64,000 nt of DNA, taken from positions 113,873,120-113,937,119 of the forward strand of contig NC_039362.1 in NCBI RefSeq assembly GCF_003573695.1, written 5' to 3'. Positions 1-11,855 of the stretch are shown here, one piece after another. The translations under genes and the position numbers were made by a program. The notes under the pieces are model-generated. The model was not told the origin of the DNA and made no database searches. It saw only the letters and a list, made by a program, of their open reading frames with translations. Each line of letters begins with the position of its first letter. The stretch's first letter is position 1. This stretch comes from Papaver somniferum (Eukaryota; Streptophyta; Magnoliopsida; Ranunculales; Papaveraceae).

Positions 1-245
1 CAAAAAACAGTTTTCAAACGAAGAAGAAAGGGTGTCCCCCTATCCTGAACTGGGGTGCGAATAGCAGGTGTCCACTGAGGTTCCCCTTAACCGATAGTGA
101 GAGTCCGAATAACAATTGTCCTTCAAGGGTGCCCCGGGCAACTTTTCGAGTCCTAAAAATACATAAAAACACAATATTAGTACAAAAATAGAGTTCCAAC
201 AATAAAGACATTGAGGACAAATTAGACACAAAAATGCGTCTATCA
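1..245 (-). repeat. 3' LTR of the Athila-type element (partial)
   Basis: It matches 9124-9392 almost base for base. The element-side end reads TGATAGACGC on the minus strand and directly follows a polypurine tract. The copy lacks about 24 bases present in the 5' LTR near 9272-9295. The rest of the LTR is beyond the left edge. Confidence 0.92.
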
Positions 246-260
246 AATACCCCCAAACTT
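246..260 (-). promoter_or_regulatory. Polypurine tract of the Athila-type element
   Basis: The minus strand reads AAGTTTGGGGGTATT immediately before the LTR start TGATAGACGC. This is the expected position and composition for the plus-strand DNA primer used in reverse transcription. Confidence 0.8.
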
Positions 261-1376
261 ATTATTTGCTAGTCCTCGAGCAAATTTATTCTAGAAAGGA
301 AAATCATTTGAACCCCTAGGTGGCCCTAGTGGCGGAGTGTTGTCTCTGGAGGGTTTACCAGAGGTGTACCCACAAAACCTTTACTCCAGACCCTAACTAT
401 CTACGCAAAATCTTGGAAAGCACTAAAGAATCTCCTTGGTTGGCATACTTATTAATTATAGGAGGAAGTACCCTGATGCGAAATTCCAATTACTGTACAC
501 GAGTTTTCGCTCAAGCATACTAAAATTCATATAAGTTACAGATCTCTACTAAGATAGTTTCACGATGGACATCATACTCGGATTCAGACTAATCACATGA
601 AAAGATTAAGAAGATGGAAAAAGAAAATGTAGATGGTTGAAAAGTGAACGGTGTTTCCCATATCTGTCTGAAGGCCTCTGCCAAGGTGAACCTAACCTAA
701 ATGACTGAGATACCGATCTGACTAATATTAACACACTGGCATATACAAGGTAATTCCCGTGGATCCTGCATTCCACGCTTGTTTAGGCGACAGAGACAGG
801 GAGAACACACACATATTGCTATCCAAGTGTTATTATTTATTCCGATTGGTCTACTGGTCTGGTCTAATTTTTTTTATTTTTTTTGAAAAGGTAACTCAGT
901 CACTCTATTTCACCCTAGCAAAGGTAACAACTTGAATCGTGTGCCCCACCAAATCACTTGAAATAAAAGAAAACTGAAAATAGAAAGTGAAAAGGACTCG
1001 ACGAGATATGGCGAAACTATCATGTTATTTCTAACACCTGAGCTCTGTGCTTTTATGAATAGACTCTATAAATGTTTCCATCTAGTCAGATTGGTTCCTC
1101 AACTCCTAAAACAAAAATGTTTCCATCCACTTAGATTGGTTAGTGCTATCCTTAATAGGCGTAAATTTCTAGGCTCTGGAGTTTATTTATTGCAACTTAA
1201 AACTAACAAAAAGTTTCTTCCCCCCACCCCAAACTTAAATCTAACATTGTCCTCAATGTTTCTAATGAAAGAGCAGTACCAAAAGTAACATAACACGAGG
1301 AGAAGTTGGAAAGATAGTACCTGGGTGAAGAAAATCAAAAACTAATATACAACATACAATCCGCCTCGATGGTCAA
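261..1376 (-). other. Non-coding 3' region of the Athila-type element, with an internal polypurine block
   Basis: No supportable gene is seen between the integrase stop and the 3' LTR, and no envelope-like ORF survives. At 1216-1262 the minus strand holds ACATTGAGGACAATGT followed by a purine block with runs of G. The same motif pair occurs in the Athila-like element at 44121-44152, and I recall it as common in Athila relatives. A second polypurine tract is the simplest reading. Confidence 0.6.
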
Positions 1377-3023
1377 TCAAGGGTAAACAGGGTCCTCCAG
1401 AGGGACCTCCTCAACATCACCTGTAGGCAAGGGCTCTAAAAAGGGTTTCAATCTCTGACCGTTAACCTTCGAAGAACTACTACCATCCGGTGACTTAATT
1501 TCAACAGCTCCATGAGGAAAAACAGTGCGAACAATAAAAGGACCCGTCCACCGAGAACGCAACTTCCCAGGGAAAAGATGTAAGCGGGTATCATACAGAA
1601 GAACTTTTTGACCTGGAGAAAATGTCTTTCTTAGAATATTCCTATCATGCACAAGTTTCATTTTGTTCTTATACTCCTTCGCACTATCATACGCATCTCT
1701 ACGAATCTCTTCCAACTCATTGAGCTGGAGTTTCCTATGGGCTCCTGCCTTGTCGAGTGAAAAATTTAGCTGCTTAACAGCCCAATAAGCTCTATGTTCT
1801 AACTCAACAGGTAAATGACATGCCTTGCCATAAACAAGCCGATAAGGCGACATTCCAATAGGAGTCTTAAACGCAGTACGGTAAGCCCATAAGGCATCAG
1901 TAAGCCTAGACGACCAGTCTTTCCGATTAGGATTAACTGTTTTCTCTAATATACGTTTTATCTCCCTATTGGAAACCTCAACTTGACCACTAGTCTGTGG
2001 ATGATACGGGGTAGCTACCTTATGAGTAATACCATATTTCTTCATTAAAAGCCTAAAAGGTCCATTACAAAAGTGCGACCCTCCATCACTAATTATAGCT
2101 CGCGGTGTACCAAAACGTGTAAGTATATTTTCTTTCAAGAACTCTATCACAACCCTATGGTCATTGGTTTTACACGCAACCGCTTCAATCCACTTAGAGA
2201 CATAGTCTACAGCGACAAGGATGTATAGGTTACCAAAAGAATTAGGGAACGGACCCATAAAGTCAATACCCCACACATCAAAGACCTCAACAATCAGAAT
2301 CGGGTTCAAGGGCATCATGTTCCTACGGGAAATGGTTCCTAATTTCTGGCAACGTTCACAAGTAACACAGTAACTATGGGAGTCTTTAAACAACGAAGGC
2401 CAATAGAATCCACACTGCAATATCTTAGCAGCAGTCTTCTTAGCACTAAAGTGACCCCCACAAGCATGATCATGACAAAAGGAAATAATACTGGACTGGT
2501 CACTCTCAGGTATACATCTCCTAATAATCTGGTCTGGACAATACTTAAACAAATAAGGATCATCCCAAAAGAAGTGCTTAACCTCGGCTAAAAATCTAGA
2601 ACGATCTTGTTTACCCCAATGTTGGGGCATTCGACCAGTAACAAGATAGTTCACTATATTCGCATACCAAGGTAATTGGGTAACAAAGAACAATTGTTCA
2701 TCAGGAAAGCTATCCCTTATAGGAAGGGAATCATCTGGGGAACTAACAACTAGCCTAGACAAGTGATCTGCTACAACATTTTCGGCACCCTTTTTGTCTC
2801 TAATGTCTGGAGAAAACTCTTGCAACAACAGAATCCACCTAATCAATCTAGGTTTAGTATCCTTCTTAGACAAAAGATATTTTAAAGCAGCATGATCAGT
2901 ATATATGATGATCTTAGAACCTAAGAGATAGGGTCTAAACTTGTCTAAGGCAAACACAATGGCTAATAGTTCCTTCTCGGTAGTGGTATAGTTCAACTGG
3001 GCATCATTCAGTTTTGCTAGCAT
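1377..3023 (-). pseudogene. Pol 3' part: RNase H and integrase (Athila-type)
   Basis: This 548-residue open stretch is the longest surviving part of the polyprotein. Residues about 1-92 are the RNase H end, with the acidic residues in [12 protein letters not shown] and [11 protein letters not shown] and the closing ADHLSRL. A His-His-Cys-Cys zinc-binding region follows at about 180-230 (HDHACGGHF, then CVTCERC). The DDE catalytic core runs about 250-420, with D in [10 protein letters not shown] in ISDGGSHF and E in [10 protein letters not shown]. The C-terminal part includes [11 protein letters not shown] and RWTGPF, the usual GPY/F-type module. The first methionine is internal to RNase H, because the frame upstream is broken, so this is not a true start. 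The integrase catalytic residues look complete, but RT is lost to frameshifts. Confidence 0.9.
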
Positions 3024-3973
3024 AGTAAATCACATGAAGTAACTTATTTTCTCGCTGACCTAGCACAACACCAATAGCATAATCTAAAGCATCACACATG
3101 ATCTCAAAGGGTAGTTCCAGTTGGGTGCCTGACTATGGGGGAGGTAGTGATTAATGACTTAAGCTTCTCAAAATCCTCTAAACAAGCATCATCAAAGACA
3201 AACTTAAACATCTTTTGCAAGCAATTGCAAAGAGTCTATACATCAAGCTAAAATCCTTAATGAAACGACGATAAAAACCAGCATGCCCTAAGAATGACCA
3301 AATATCTCTTACGGTTTTTGGGACCGGTAAAGTTTTAATAAGGTCAACTTTGGCTCTATCTACCTCTATACCTTTGAAGATACAATATGCCCTAGAACAA
3401 TTCCTGAACGAACCATAAAGTGACATTTCTCCCAATTAAGCACTAAATTCTTTTCCTTACACCTAGTCAAAACTAATGACAAATGATGCAAGCACTCATC
3501 GAAAGACGAACCAAACACTGAAAATCATCCATAAGACCTCTAAGAACCGTTCTATCTACCATGTTAGAAAATATGCTCATCATGAAACGCTGAAAAGTGC
3601 CAGGGGCATTACATAGCCCGAAGGCATGCGTCTATACGCAAAGGTACCAAAGATACAGGTAAAAGTGTGTTTCCTCCTGGTCTTCTGGGGAAATAACGAT
3701 CTGATTATATCCAGAGTAGCCATCTAAAAAGCAGTAGTGACTATGTCCAGCTAATCTCTCTAGCATCTGGTCGATGAAGGGAAGGGGAAAGTGGTCCTTC
3801 CTAGTGACCTTGTTCAATTTCCTATAGTCAATACAAACACGCCAACCCGTGGTCACTCGGGTCGGGATTAACTCATTGTTATCATTCTGGACTACAGTAA
3901 TACCATATTCTTGGGAACAACCTGAACGGGCTGACCCACTTACTGTCTGAAATAGGGTAGATAATGCCTGCAT
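3024..3973 (-). pseudogene. Reverse transcriptase core, frameshifted (Athila-type)
   Basis: Pieces of the RT palm and thumb lie here in three frames. 3632-3973 carries WRVCIDYRKLNK, FPLPFIDQMLERLAG and FLDGYSGYNQI. The region near 3520-3540 still encodes the MDDF form of the catalytic box, but in another frame. 3178-3435 carries VRDIWSFLGHAGFYRRFI, the conserved segment just before RNase H. At least three frame changes separate these pieces, so no functional RT could be made. Confidence 0.88.
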
Positions 3974-5468
3974 CTAATAGCTTAAGAACCTCAGTTCGAA
4001 CTACTTCTTTCATATTGTGGTTTAGTCGACGTTGCATATCCCTAGAAGGTTTGGTGTCTTCCTCTAAATAGATCTGATGCATACAAACAGTAGGACTTAT
4101 ACCCTTAATGTCTGCTATGGTCCACCCTAAAGCTTCCTTGTTGTTTTGAAGGACGGTTACTAGCCTACTTTCCTGATCTCTATCCAAGTCGGAAGAAACA
4201 ATCACATGTAAAGTCTCAGACGGGCCTAAAAACACATACTTCAGGGTATCTGGCAATGGTTTTAGGTCCAACTTAGGAGGCTCTTCTAAAGAAGGAACTA
4301 GGGTAGACTTAGAAACTGGTAGTGGTTCGAACTTAGGTTTCCATCCATTACTAGTATATAACAAAGGGGTTGAATCTAACAAAGCATTCACCTCATTAAT
4401 CACCTTATCATCATCAAAATCAATCCCAAAGTGAGCTAGGCATTTCTCTAATGGATCTTCTAACAAAGTGTTTGGTAATGACTCCTCGACTAATGTTCCT
4501 ATCATGTTCACCTCTTCTATATTCGAGTCATCTAGTTCAGAGGGTAGCTTACTAATATTAAAAATGTTCATCTCAATAGTCATATTACCAAAAGAAAAAT
4601 TCATAATACCATTTCGACAGTTAATGATCGCATTGGTTGTAGCTAAAAACGGGCGACCTAAAATCACTGGTATTTGGTTCTCTGGGTCAGGGATAGGTTG
4701 GGTATCTAGGATAACAAAATCCACCGGATATATAAACTTGTCGACCTCTATGAGAACATCCTCGATCACACCACGAGGAATTTTAACGGACCTATCAGCT
4801 AACTGAAGTGTCATCTGTGTAGGTTTCATCTCACCAAGTCCTAGCTTAAGGTACACGTGGTATGGCAGTAAGTTCACACTGGCTCCTAAGTCAAGCAACG
4901 CTTTCTCAACACGGTACTTACCTATTGTACAAGCAATGGTAGGGTACCCTGGGTCTTTATACTTAGGATTAGTGGTATTCTGAAAAATAGAACTCACATG
5001 ACTAGCTATGAAGGCTTTCTTATGGAAACTGAGCTTACGCTTTCGCGTACACAAGTCCTTAAGGAACTTGGCATAAGAGGGAATCTGCCTAATTGCATCT
5101 AATAACGAAAGGTTGATATTAACTTGCATAAAAACCTCCAATATATCATTAAAGTTGGACTCCCTCTTAGTCGGAACTAGCAGCTGGGGGAACGGGGCTC
5201 TGGGAACAAAGCCGGGCTCATCAGGACCCTCATTGGTCTCTTTGGAGACTCTATCAGTCTCCTCATTTTATGGCTCATAAGGGTGAACTACAGCATGTTC
5301 ACTATCAGGCATGGCAACCTTATTGTCAACTTTCTTTCCACTCCTAAGGGTTGTAATAGAGTTCACATGATTGTACGATTTCTCTTCTTTAGGATTGGGT
5401 TGAGTTTGACTAGGAAACTTACCTTTTTCCCACAAAGACTCATTTATATGACTAACCTGGGTTTTCAA
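3882..5468 (-). pseudogene. Aspartic protease and RT N-terminus, with in-frame stop (Athila-type)
   Basis: One frame runs from about 5468 to 3882, interrupted once by a TAA at 5268-5270. The upstream part has the gag-protease linker TTLRSGKKVDNK. The protease follows, with its active-site motif as LLDLGASVNLLP and the flap-to-core segment TMTLQLADRSVKIPRG, ending with VILGRPFLATT. A linker then leads into the RT start (LLDAGIIYPISDSKWVSPF), where this frame overlaps the next one. Retroviral-type proteases normally have D-T/S-G. Athila proteins commonly have DLGAS, so the Leu here is expected and not a defect. Confidence 0.9.
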
Positions 5469-6813
5469 CTTGGAAATAGCCTGAGTTAGCCTGACCTATT
5501 CTCTTATTTTCTTCTATACCTTGAGCAACAGATTGCTGAAACTTCATAGTGTTACGAGTTAACAAAGCAAGAGACTCTTCTAAACTCATAATCTTCTTAT
5601 CCGAAGGGTTCTGAAACTGTGTCGGGGCTGAAGGATTCTTATGATAGCCAAAACCTGGGGGAGCTTGAGAGTTACTAGACTGACCTTGATTCTGTCCCTT
5701 AGACCAATAAAGGTTGGGATGGTTTATCCATCCAGGGTTATAGGTTTCTGAATAAGGGTCAAACTTCTGACGGTTATCGAATCTAGTGTTGTTATAAAGA
5801 GCATTGGCTTGCTCTTCAACAGTATGGTCTTCCCAAAAAGGCTCTATTCTACCACTAGTACCACTAGAATGACCTAATTCCAACACTTCTAACCTTTTGG
5901 CTATGGCTGCTATTTTAGCATCTGACTCATAGGATCCTTCTACCCTATTGACATTTCCTCTACTTAGAAGAATTGTTTTATGGGGTTCCCTATTATTTTC
6001 CCATTGTTGGGTCTTATTGGCGCTTTCATTCAAAAATGTCATCGCCTCATCAACAGTTTTATTCTCAAACCCACCTGTGCATAAGGACTCAACCATGGTC
6101 GTTGTTGAATAGTCTAAACCCTCGTAGAGGATCTGAACTAACCTAACCTTCTCTAAACCATGATGAGGACATTGAGAAATTAAGTCATTGAACCTTTCTA
6201 AATACCTATATAAAGATTCTCCCTCTTGTTGAGCAAAAGTACAAATTTGTGTCCTAATAGACGATGTTTTGTGCCTTGGGAAAAACTTATGTATAAAGGA
6301 AGATGTAAGTTGTTCATAGGTTTCAATTGACTCATAATCCAAACTATACAACCAAGATTTGGCTTTATCTTTTAAGGAAAAGGGGAATAACCTAAGTTTC
6401 AGTGCATCATCACTAAGGTTTTTAATTTTCAGAGTACTACATACTTCCTCAAATTCCCTAACATGAAAATAGGGGTTCTCATTCTCTTTTCCTAAAAAGG
6501 TTGGGAGCATCTGTAAAGTCCCAGGTTTGAGTTCATAATTTGCCTCGGTTTCAGCTAACTTGATACAAGACGGACGAGAGGTCCTAGTTGGGTTCAATAA
6601 AGCTTTTAAAGTTGCCATTTCTGGCACTAACAAAGGACTAGGAGAAATTTCTTCACAAAGACGCAGATTCTCAAAACTGAAGTTTCCAAAAACGGGGCTC
6701 TCTAAAGAAGAGTCTTCGAGCTCCCCGCCTCCACAAGAAGAACTACTAGGTTTATCACTAATCAGACGACCTAGAGTATCTCTTTTCCAAGCCCTATTAA
6801 CAAAATCGGGCAT
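5452..6813 (-). pseudogene. Gag of the Athila-type element
   Basis: A 453-residue frame starts at a methionine (MPDFVNRAWKRD) about 1 kb after the primer site. The capsid-like region at about 100-300 has LRLFPFSLKDKAKSWLYSL, FFPRHKTSSIRTQI, ESLYRYLERFNDLISQCPHHGL and GLDYSTTTMVES, the typical Athila Gag pattern. The C-terminal third is rich in N, Q and P (NQGQSSNSQAPPGFGYH) and I see no clear CCHC knuckle. The frame ends in a stop near 5452 where the protease reading frame already overlaps, so a frameshift has cut Gag from Pol. In intact relatives the two are usually continuous. Confidence 0.9.
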
Positions 6814-7874
6814 GCACTAAAAAAATCAAAAAGAAATAAAAATCCTAACAGGAAGGTTCTAGCAATCACACAGCAGGCTGACTCGACTTTACCACAACAA
6901 ACCTAGAGATTTCTAGCAAACAACAAGCATGATGGCTCACTTAGATTGTTTCTAGACTAGCTTCTATATCTCGAAAGGGAATTCATTACAATTTAAGCAA
7001 ACCCCTCTGGAATCAATCCGAGTCAAAGTAAGTTGAATCGAGGCGAGGGAAGCTTAGTGGAGCTTTGATACCCAAGGCCTCACCGCAGTACAAGGCGGCG
7101 CAGTCACGCATTCAACTCACAGAAACCGTCATGAACTTCGAAGTATGCTAAAAGAATAACCAATATCATTTGAAAATTTTTCCTAACAAGCTCGATACCC
7201 TATAGGTCTCTTTCTAATTAGATTTTAAAGCTTGGGTTCGCGTTAGGTTTTGTTCTCCTAAAGCGGGCAAGAAGGGAGCGGTGATGAAATCCGAACCCTT
7301 ATCTTGTTTAGGCCAGGCCTTGACCTTTACTAGGAAAATAAAGACAGTCCAAATTCGTCCTCAATCAATGATCACCTTAAGGAATACAGTAACTCGCTTT
7401 CAGGAGATTCGCGAGTGTTTCGATTGGACTTACCTCCCGTACCAGACGGGGGATGAACCGTTGTCGTCGACTCGGGCAACGACTCCTATGCCGTGTTCGA
7501 ACCCGAGGGGCTGAGGTGATATTGTAATCACCGTCCTTCCCTTCACACAGTTTGTATTTAACTACCCTTCCGTAGGGTTTTTTTTTTTTAAAAAAATAAT
7601 AAAGTCCAAGAGTCCAGGCCAAAGTCCAAATAAAGTAAAGTGCAAAAGAAAAAGAAAAAAAGTAAACTAAAAAAAAAATATAAAAATCTCTCTTTTTTTT
7701 CTCTCTTTTCTATATATAAAACAAAAAAAAAAATTCTCTTTCGCTCCTTTCGCTTTAAGCTTTTCCTTCCAAGGTCCTTAGTACTCCACTTCGAACCTGC
7801 AAATCAAAGACAAAAAGAAACGTAAAAAGGAAAAAAAAATAATAAACCTAAAAAAAAAATCTACCTAAGCACAG
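6814..7874 (-). other. 5' leader of the Athila-type element
   Basis: About 1.06 kb lies between the primer site and the Gag start. It is non-coding, contains A/T homopolymer runs at 7569-7740 and 7810-7860, and has a GCGGCGCAG-containing stretch near 7090. I see no supportable gene in it. Confidence 0.6.
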
Positions 7875-7893
7875 GTCCGCGTCGGCGGCGCCA
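7875..7893 (-). promoter_or_regulatory. Primer binding site, Asp-tRNA-like
   Basis: The minus strand reads TGGCGCCGCCGACGCGGAC six bases after the LTR end. It resembles the Athila-type TGGCGCCG primer site thought to pair with tRNA-Asp, with several differences in the distal half. The Athila-like element at 42722 has a better version. Confidence 0.75.
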
Positions 7894-7899
7894 AAAATT

Positions 7900-9392
7900 T
7901 GGTGTTTTTTCAAATGTTGTTGTAGATAGTGGTGAAAACTGGTTCTTTTCGAACTTGTGAAGGGAATAATTTTTTTTAGATTTAAATAATTTAGAAATGT
8001 AGAAAATTCAATTAACAAGTGATATAAATTTTATGGAGAAAATAGGGGTGATGATTCCACCATTCAACAATATTTATGTAGTTTTATTTATTTTTTATTA
8101 TGCAAATTTAATAATTATTTTGATTCTAACTATTGCCAAAAGTAGATTCTCAAAATATCAAAGATTAATCGCAAGCATAATACATCAAGAGTATAAAACT
8201 AAGCATGTATTATCAAGAGAAAATATATTTGATTAATAAAAATCATTTAAATCATTTATTTTCAATGAAATTAATCATATATAAATATTGCAAAAATTAA
8301 TCAAATTACCACATAAATATTGCGAGAAAGGCTTCCTCCGTCACCCCTGGGATTGGGTTTAGTTACTCATGATGAAAAACCTCTCAAAATATTTCATTGA
8401 TGCTCAAAAGTTGATTACAATGAAGAGAAATGTCAAAAAAATCAATATTCGACCGTACTTTGCAACACACAGGAAGCGTCAGGGAAGAACGATACAAATG
8501 AAGTGCTGTAAGCACTGTTTCTAAGTCGCGGGAAAGGAATTGGAAATTGTCGCAGTTAAGCGACACCTTTCAACGACTTTCCTGGAGCGTATTTTGTTCT
8601 TCGTCTTCAACTACACCAGCAGAACTCTTCTCTTCCCTGCGTGATTTTCTTTTGATTCTCTCGACTCCTAAACTTTCCCCAAACTTGCTAAACTCTTTAG
8701 CCTTGTATTTATAGTGTTTTAGAACAAAATTATCCGACCATAACACCGTATAATCTCCCATTAATCCCGTCATTGCTCGCTGCCCATATTTAACAATAAT
8801 TTCCATTTTTGGCTTCTAAACACGTTAGATTTGATCCTGCACGCTCTAGTTAGCCTTCTCCACGTCTCAGCACTCTTTCAACGCTAGTAGAACTCCTCCA
8901 TGCACACAAGAACTTCAATTTTGCTCGTGTTACAGTACACGTGCTCTGTTTTGGGTGTGTGAATCATCACGCGTTTTCTAGCCAATTCCGATCGAACCCA
9001 CTGCCCAAAATGTGTTCCTTAACCTATATCACATCTCTCTATCAAATTTCAGCCATTGAATCGACCCGTAACCCCTTCATTTTTGTGATCAAACTTCTGC
9101 CAGTTGAGAATTTCATTTCCCGCCAAAAAACAGTTTTCAAACGAAGAAGAAAGGGTGTCCCCCTATCCTGAACTGGGGTGCGAATAGCAGGTGTCCACTG
9201 AGGTTCCCCTTAACCGATAGTGAGAGTCCGAATAACAATTGTCCTTCAAGGGTGCCCCAGGCAACTTTTAGAGCCGAATTTTCCAAAAATGTTTATTTCC
9301 TAAAAATACATAAAAACACAATATTAGTACCAAAATAGAGTTCCAGCAATACGGACATTGAGGACAAATTAGACACAAAAATGCGTCTATCG
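7900..9392 (-). repeat. 5' LTR of the Athila-type element
   Basis: The 1.49 kb LTR starts at 9392 on the minus strand as CGATAGACGC, where the 3' LTR has TGATAGACGC, so the terminal TG has mutated. It ends near 7900 as ...CACCA before the primer site. The last 270 bases match the left-edge LTR. Confidence 0.88.
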
Positions 9393-9434
9393 GAATCCAA
9401 GTCCAGTTACACTGCCGCAGAACCAACAAAATAA

Positions 9435-10103
9435 GTGAACATTGGGACTATAGAAGAACCTCTAATATTGAGAACTGGAACCAAGATGGATGTAGAAGAA
9501 GAAGAAAGAACTGTTAACCTTTTGCGAGAATATAAAGACGTTTTCGCAGGGAGCATGGATGAGATACCGGATCCATCAATTGCATGTCACAAGTTGGAGA
9601 TTAACAAGAATGTGAGACCATTTAAACAAAGAATAAGAAAAATCGCAACATCTTACCATTCCCAAATAGAAGAAGAACTACAGAAAATGCTTGATGCAGG
9701 AATCATAAGAGAAGCTAAATACCCAGAATGGATAGCGAATATGGTCATTGTCCCAAAGAAAAACAAAGGAATAAGGATTTGCATAGATTTCACTGATTTA
9801 AACAAAGCTTGCCCTAAAGATAGTTTTCCGTTACCAGATATTCCTCAAATGGTGGAATCCGCAGCGGGAAATGATAGGGTATCGTCTTTAGATGGGTACA
9901 AAGGGTATAACCAAATCCCTCTCGCTGAAGAAGATCAAGAACATACTGCTTTCTTCGCCCCTAGAGGTTTATATTGTTACACGAAAATGCCATTTGGTTT
10001 GCGAAATGCGGGAGCGACATACCAAAGAATGGTAGAGAAGGTGTTCGCGAAATGGATACACAAAACATTAGAAGTATACGTGGGACATGTTAGTAAAGAG
10101 TAA
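9435..10103 (+). pseudogene. Reverse transcriptase, N-terminal two thirds (Tat-type)
   Basis: The 222-residue frame contains the RT fingers and palm: LDAGIIREAKYPEWIANMV, GIRICIDFTDLNKACPKD, FPLPDIPQMVESAAG, SSLDGYKGYNQI and MPFGLRNAGATYQRMV. The catalytic box, normally YVDD, reads YVGH because about two bases are missing at 10078-10084, and the frame ends shortly after. RT continues in other frames to about 10320 (IKLNPEKCTIG, GYIVSKEGIQVDPEKVQAV), with a stop in the conserved lid near 10217. The left edge is not a true start, because the Athila insertion cuts the polyprotein just upstream. Confidence 0.9.
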
Positions 10104-10319
10104 AGAAGCCAAAGACCATGTACAGGACCTGAGGGAGATTTTTGAACAAATGCGGCAGTATAACATTAAACTGAATCCTGAGAAGTGTACTATTGGAGTT
10201 GCATCGGGAAAATTTTAGGCTACATTGTATCAAAGGAAGGAATACAGGTTGATCCAGAAAAAGTGCAAGCAGTTCGTGACATGCCAACACCAGCAACAAT
10301 AAAAGATGTACAGAATTGA

Positions 10320-11423
10320 ATGGACTTTAGCTTCGCTGGGGAGATTCATTTCGCGATCATCAGACAAATGCAAATATTTTTTCGATATACTCAAGAAGGG
10401 GCGAAATTCAAATGGACTGATGAATGCGAAAAAGCTTTTCAAGGGATCAAAGAACATCTTATGAATACAACTATTTTACAAAAAGCAGAATCAGGAGAAG
10501 AATTATTGATCTATCTTGCGACGACGTCGCATGCATTAAGTGTTGTTATTGCGAATAGACGCAGGAGTGGAGAAACCCATTATTACATTAGCAAAACTTT
10601 TAATACTGCCGAGAAGAATTACTCAAAGATTGAGAAGTTAATCTTAGCATTAGTTTATGCATCATTTAAGCTCCGCATATATTTTCAAGCGCACAAGATA
10701 AAGGTATTAACAAAAGTACCAATTGAATCAGTGATGAAGAATTCTAAAAGATCAGGAAGAGTGGAGAGATGGAATGCACAAGTAGGCCACTTTGATATTA
10801 AATATGAAATTTTGTCTTCACCAAAATCACAAGTTGTTGCAGATTTCTTGGCAGAATTTCCTTTAGAAGAAGATGAAGCGGTAGAAGAAATGATGGATAT
10901 AGAAGAAGAACACGGAGATCCAAAAGATTTATTAACAGAACCAAATAGATGGGAGATATTGGTAGATGGATCATCAAATGGAGAAGGCAATGGAGTTGGA
11001 ATTGTTTTAATTTCGCCAGAAGGAGTGAAGATGGCTTTTTCATTCAGATTGGAATTCGCATCCACTAATAACGAAACGGAATATGAAGCTGTGATACATG
11101 CCTTAAAATTCGCAATAGAAATGAAACTAGAAAATGCCAGGATCACTAGTGATTCGCAGCTAGTTATTCGCCAAATAAAGGGAGATACTACAAATGAACC
11201 ATCCTTGAAGAAATACAAGAAGCTCGTTGAAGAATTGTCAGCGAAAATCCCAAAAATAAAATGGAGGCACATTTCAAGGAAGGATAACAGACTCGCAGAC
11301 GCTTTTGCTTTCATCTCAAGCATGATGACAGATCCAACTGCGAGATGCATAAAAATACAAACACTTCTGTCACCATCAATCAATAAAGAAGAAGAAGTGG
11401 ACGTGATGATAATAGACGTGTGA
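10320..11423 (+). pseudogene. RT end, RNase H and second (archaeal-type) RNase H (Tat-type)
   Basis: The 367-residue frame starts in the RT-RNase H connection. Residues about 30-190 are the standard retroelement RNase H in degraded form (FKWTDECEKAFQGIKEHL, AEKNYSKIEKLILALVYA, VADFLAEFPL). The usual acidic residue in the LYLA/VS segment is not obvious. Residues about 215-350 form a second RNase H with D in ILVDGSSNGEGNGVGIVL, E in NNETEYEAVIHALKFA, D in ITSDSQLVIRQI and D in DNRLADAFA, so all four catalytic acids are visible. The second domain is diagnostic of the Tat lineage. Confidence 0.9.
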
Positions 11424-11845
11424 AGAAGAAGAACAAACGAACAATATCGCAGATTGGAGAACAAACTTCATGCATATTTGGCGAAAGGAGAAACACCAAG
11501 AAATAGATTGGAAACACACAAGTTAAAAAGCGCGCAACGAATTATGAATTAAGAGATGGGCTGCTATACCGAAAATCCTTTAATGGACCATCACTCAGAT
11601 GTTTGACACGAGAGGAAGGAGAAAAAGTGCTAAAAATGTTATATAGTGGGGATGCTAGCAATCATAGCGGGGGAAGATCTTTGGCACATAGAGAAAAAAT
11701 GCAAGGCTATTACTGGCCATACATGCACGAAGATGCAAAACAAATATCAAGACGTTGCGAAGATTGTCAGCGGCATGGAAAGAAAATACATGCACCTGGA
11801 GCACTATTGTCTTCTTCAACCAGTGTGTGGCCTTTTGGAAAGTGA
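11424..11845 (+). pseudogene. Integrase N-terminal zinc-binding region (Tat-type), broken
   Basis: After a stop at 11421-11423 the polyprotein continues in shifted frames (LENKLHAYLAKGETP) into 11603-11845. There the HHCC module is visible as NHSGGRSLAHREKMQGYYWP and CEDCQRHGKKIHAPG. A TGA stands at 11843-11845 where relatives have the Trp of the segment leading to LDIVGP, so the first catalytic Asp falls after the stop. Confidence 0.85.
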
Positions 11846-11855
11846 GGCTTAGATA

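Larger units (their letters stand above)
1..9392 (-). mobile_element. Athila-type Ty3/gypsy LTR retrotransposon, degenerate, cut by left window edge
   Basis: On the minus strand the order is 5' LTR (7900-9392), tRNA primer site, gag, protease, RT, RNase H, integrase, a non-coding 3' region, polypurine tract and the beginning of the 3' LTR (1-245). The gag, protease and integrase sequences match what I know of the Athila lineage, for example CPHHGL in gag, DLGASVNLLP in protease and [10 protein letters not shown] in integrase. The reading frame changes several times between gag and RNase H, so the copy cannot make a full polyprotein. Sequence just right of the 5' LTR is the protease-RT linker of the Tat element at 9393-17057, so this Athila copy inserted into that element. 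The left target duplication lies outside the window. Confidence 0.93.

Noticed and set aside
320..1288. Short ORFs (67 and 88 codons) in the Athila 3' region as an envelope-like gene
   Set aside because: Too short, on the opposite strand to the element and without membrane segments or recognised motifs.
8033..9171. Short ORFs inside the Athila 5' LTR
   Set aside because: They lie in LTR sequence, have no domain and the part shared with the left LTR does not preserve them.
10685..11464. 259-codon ORF opposite the RNase H region
   Set aside because: Shadow of a well-supported coding region on the plus strand (all RNase H motifs lie there); hydrophobic/Ser-rich low-complexity product.
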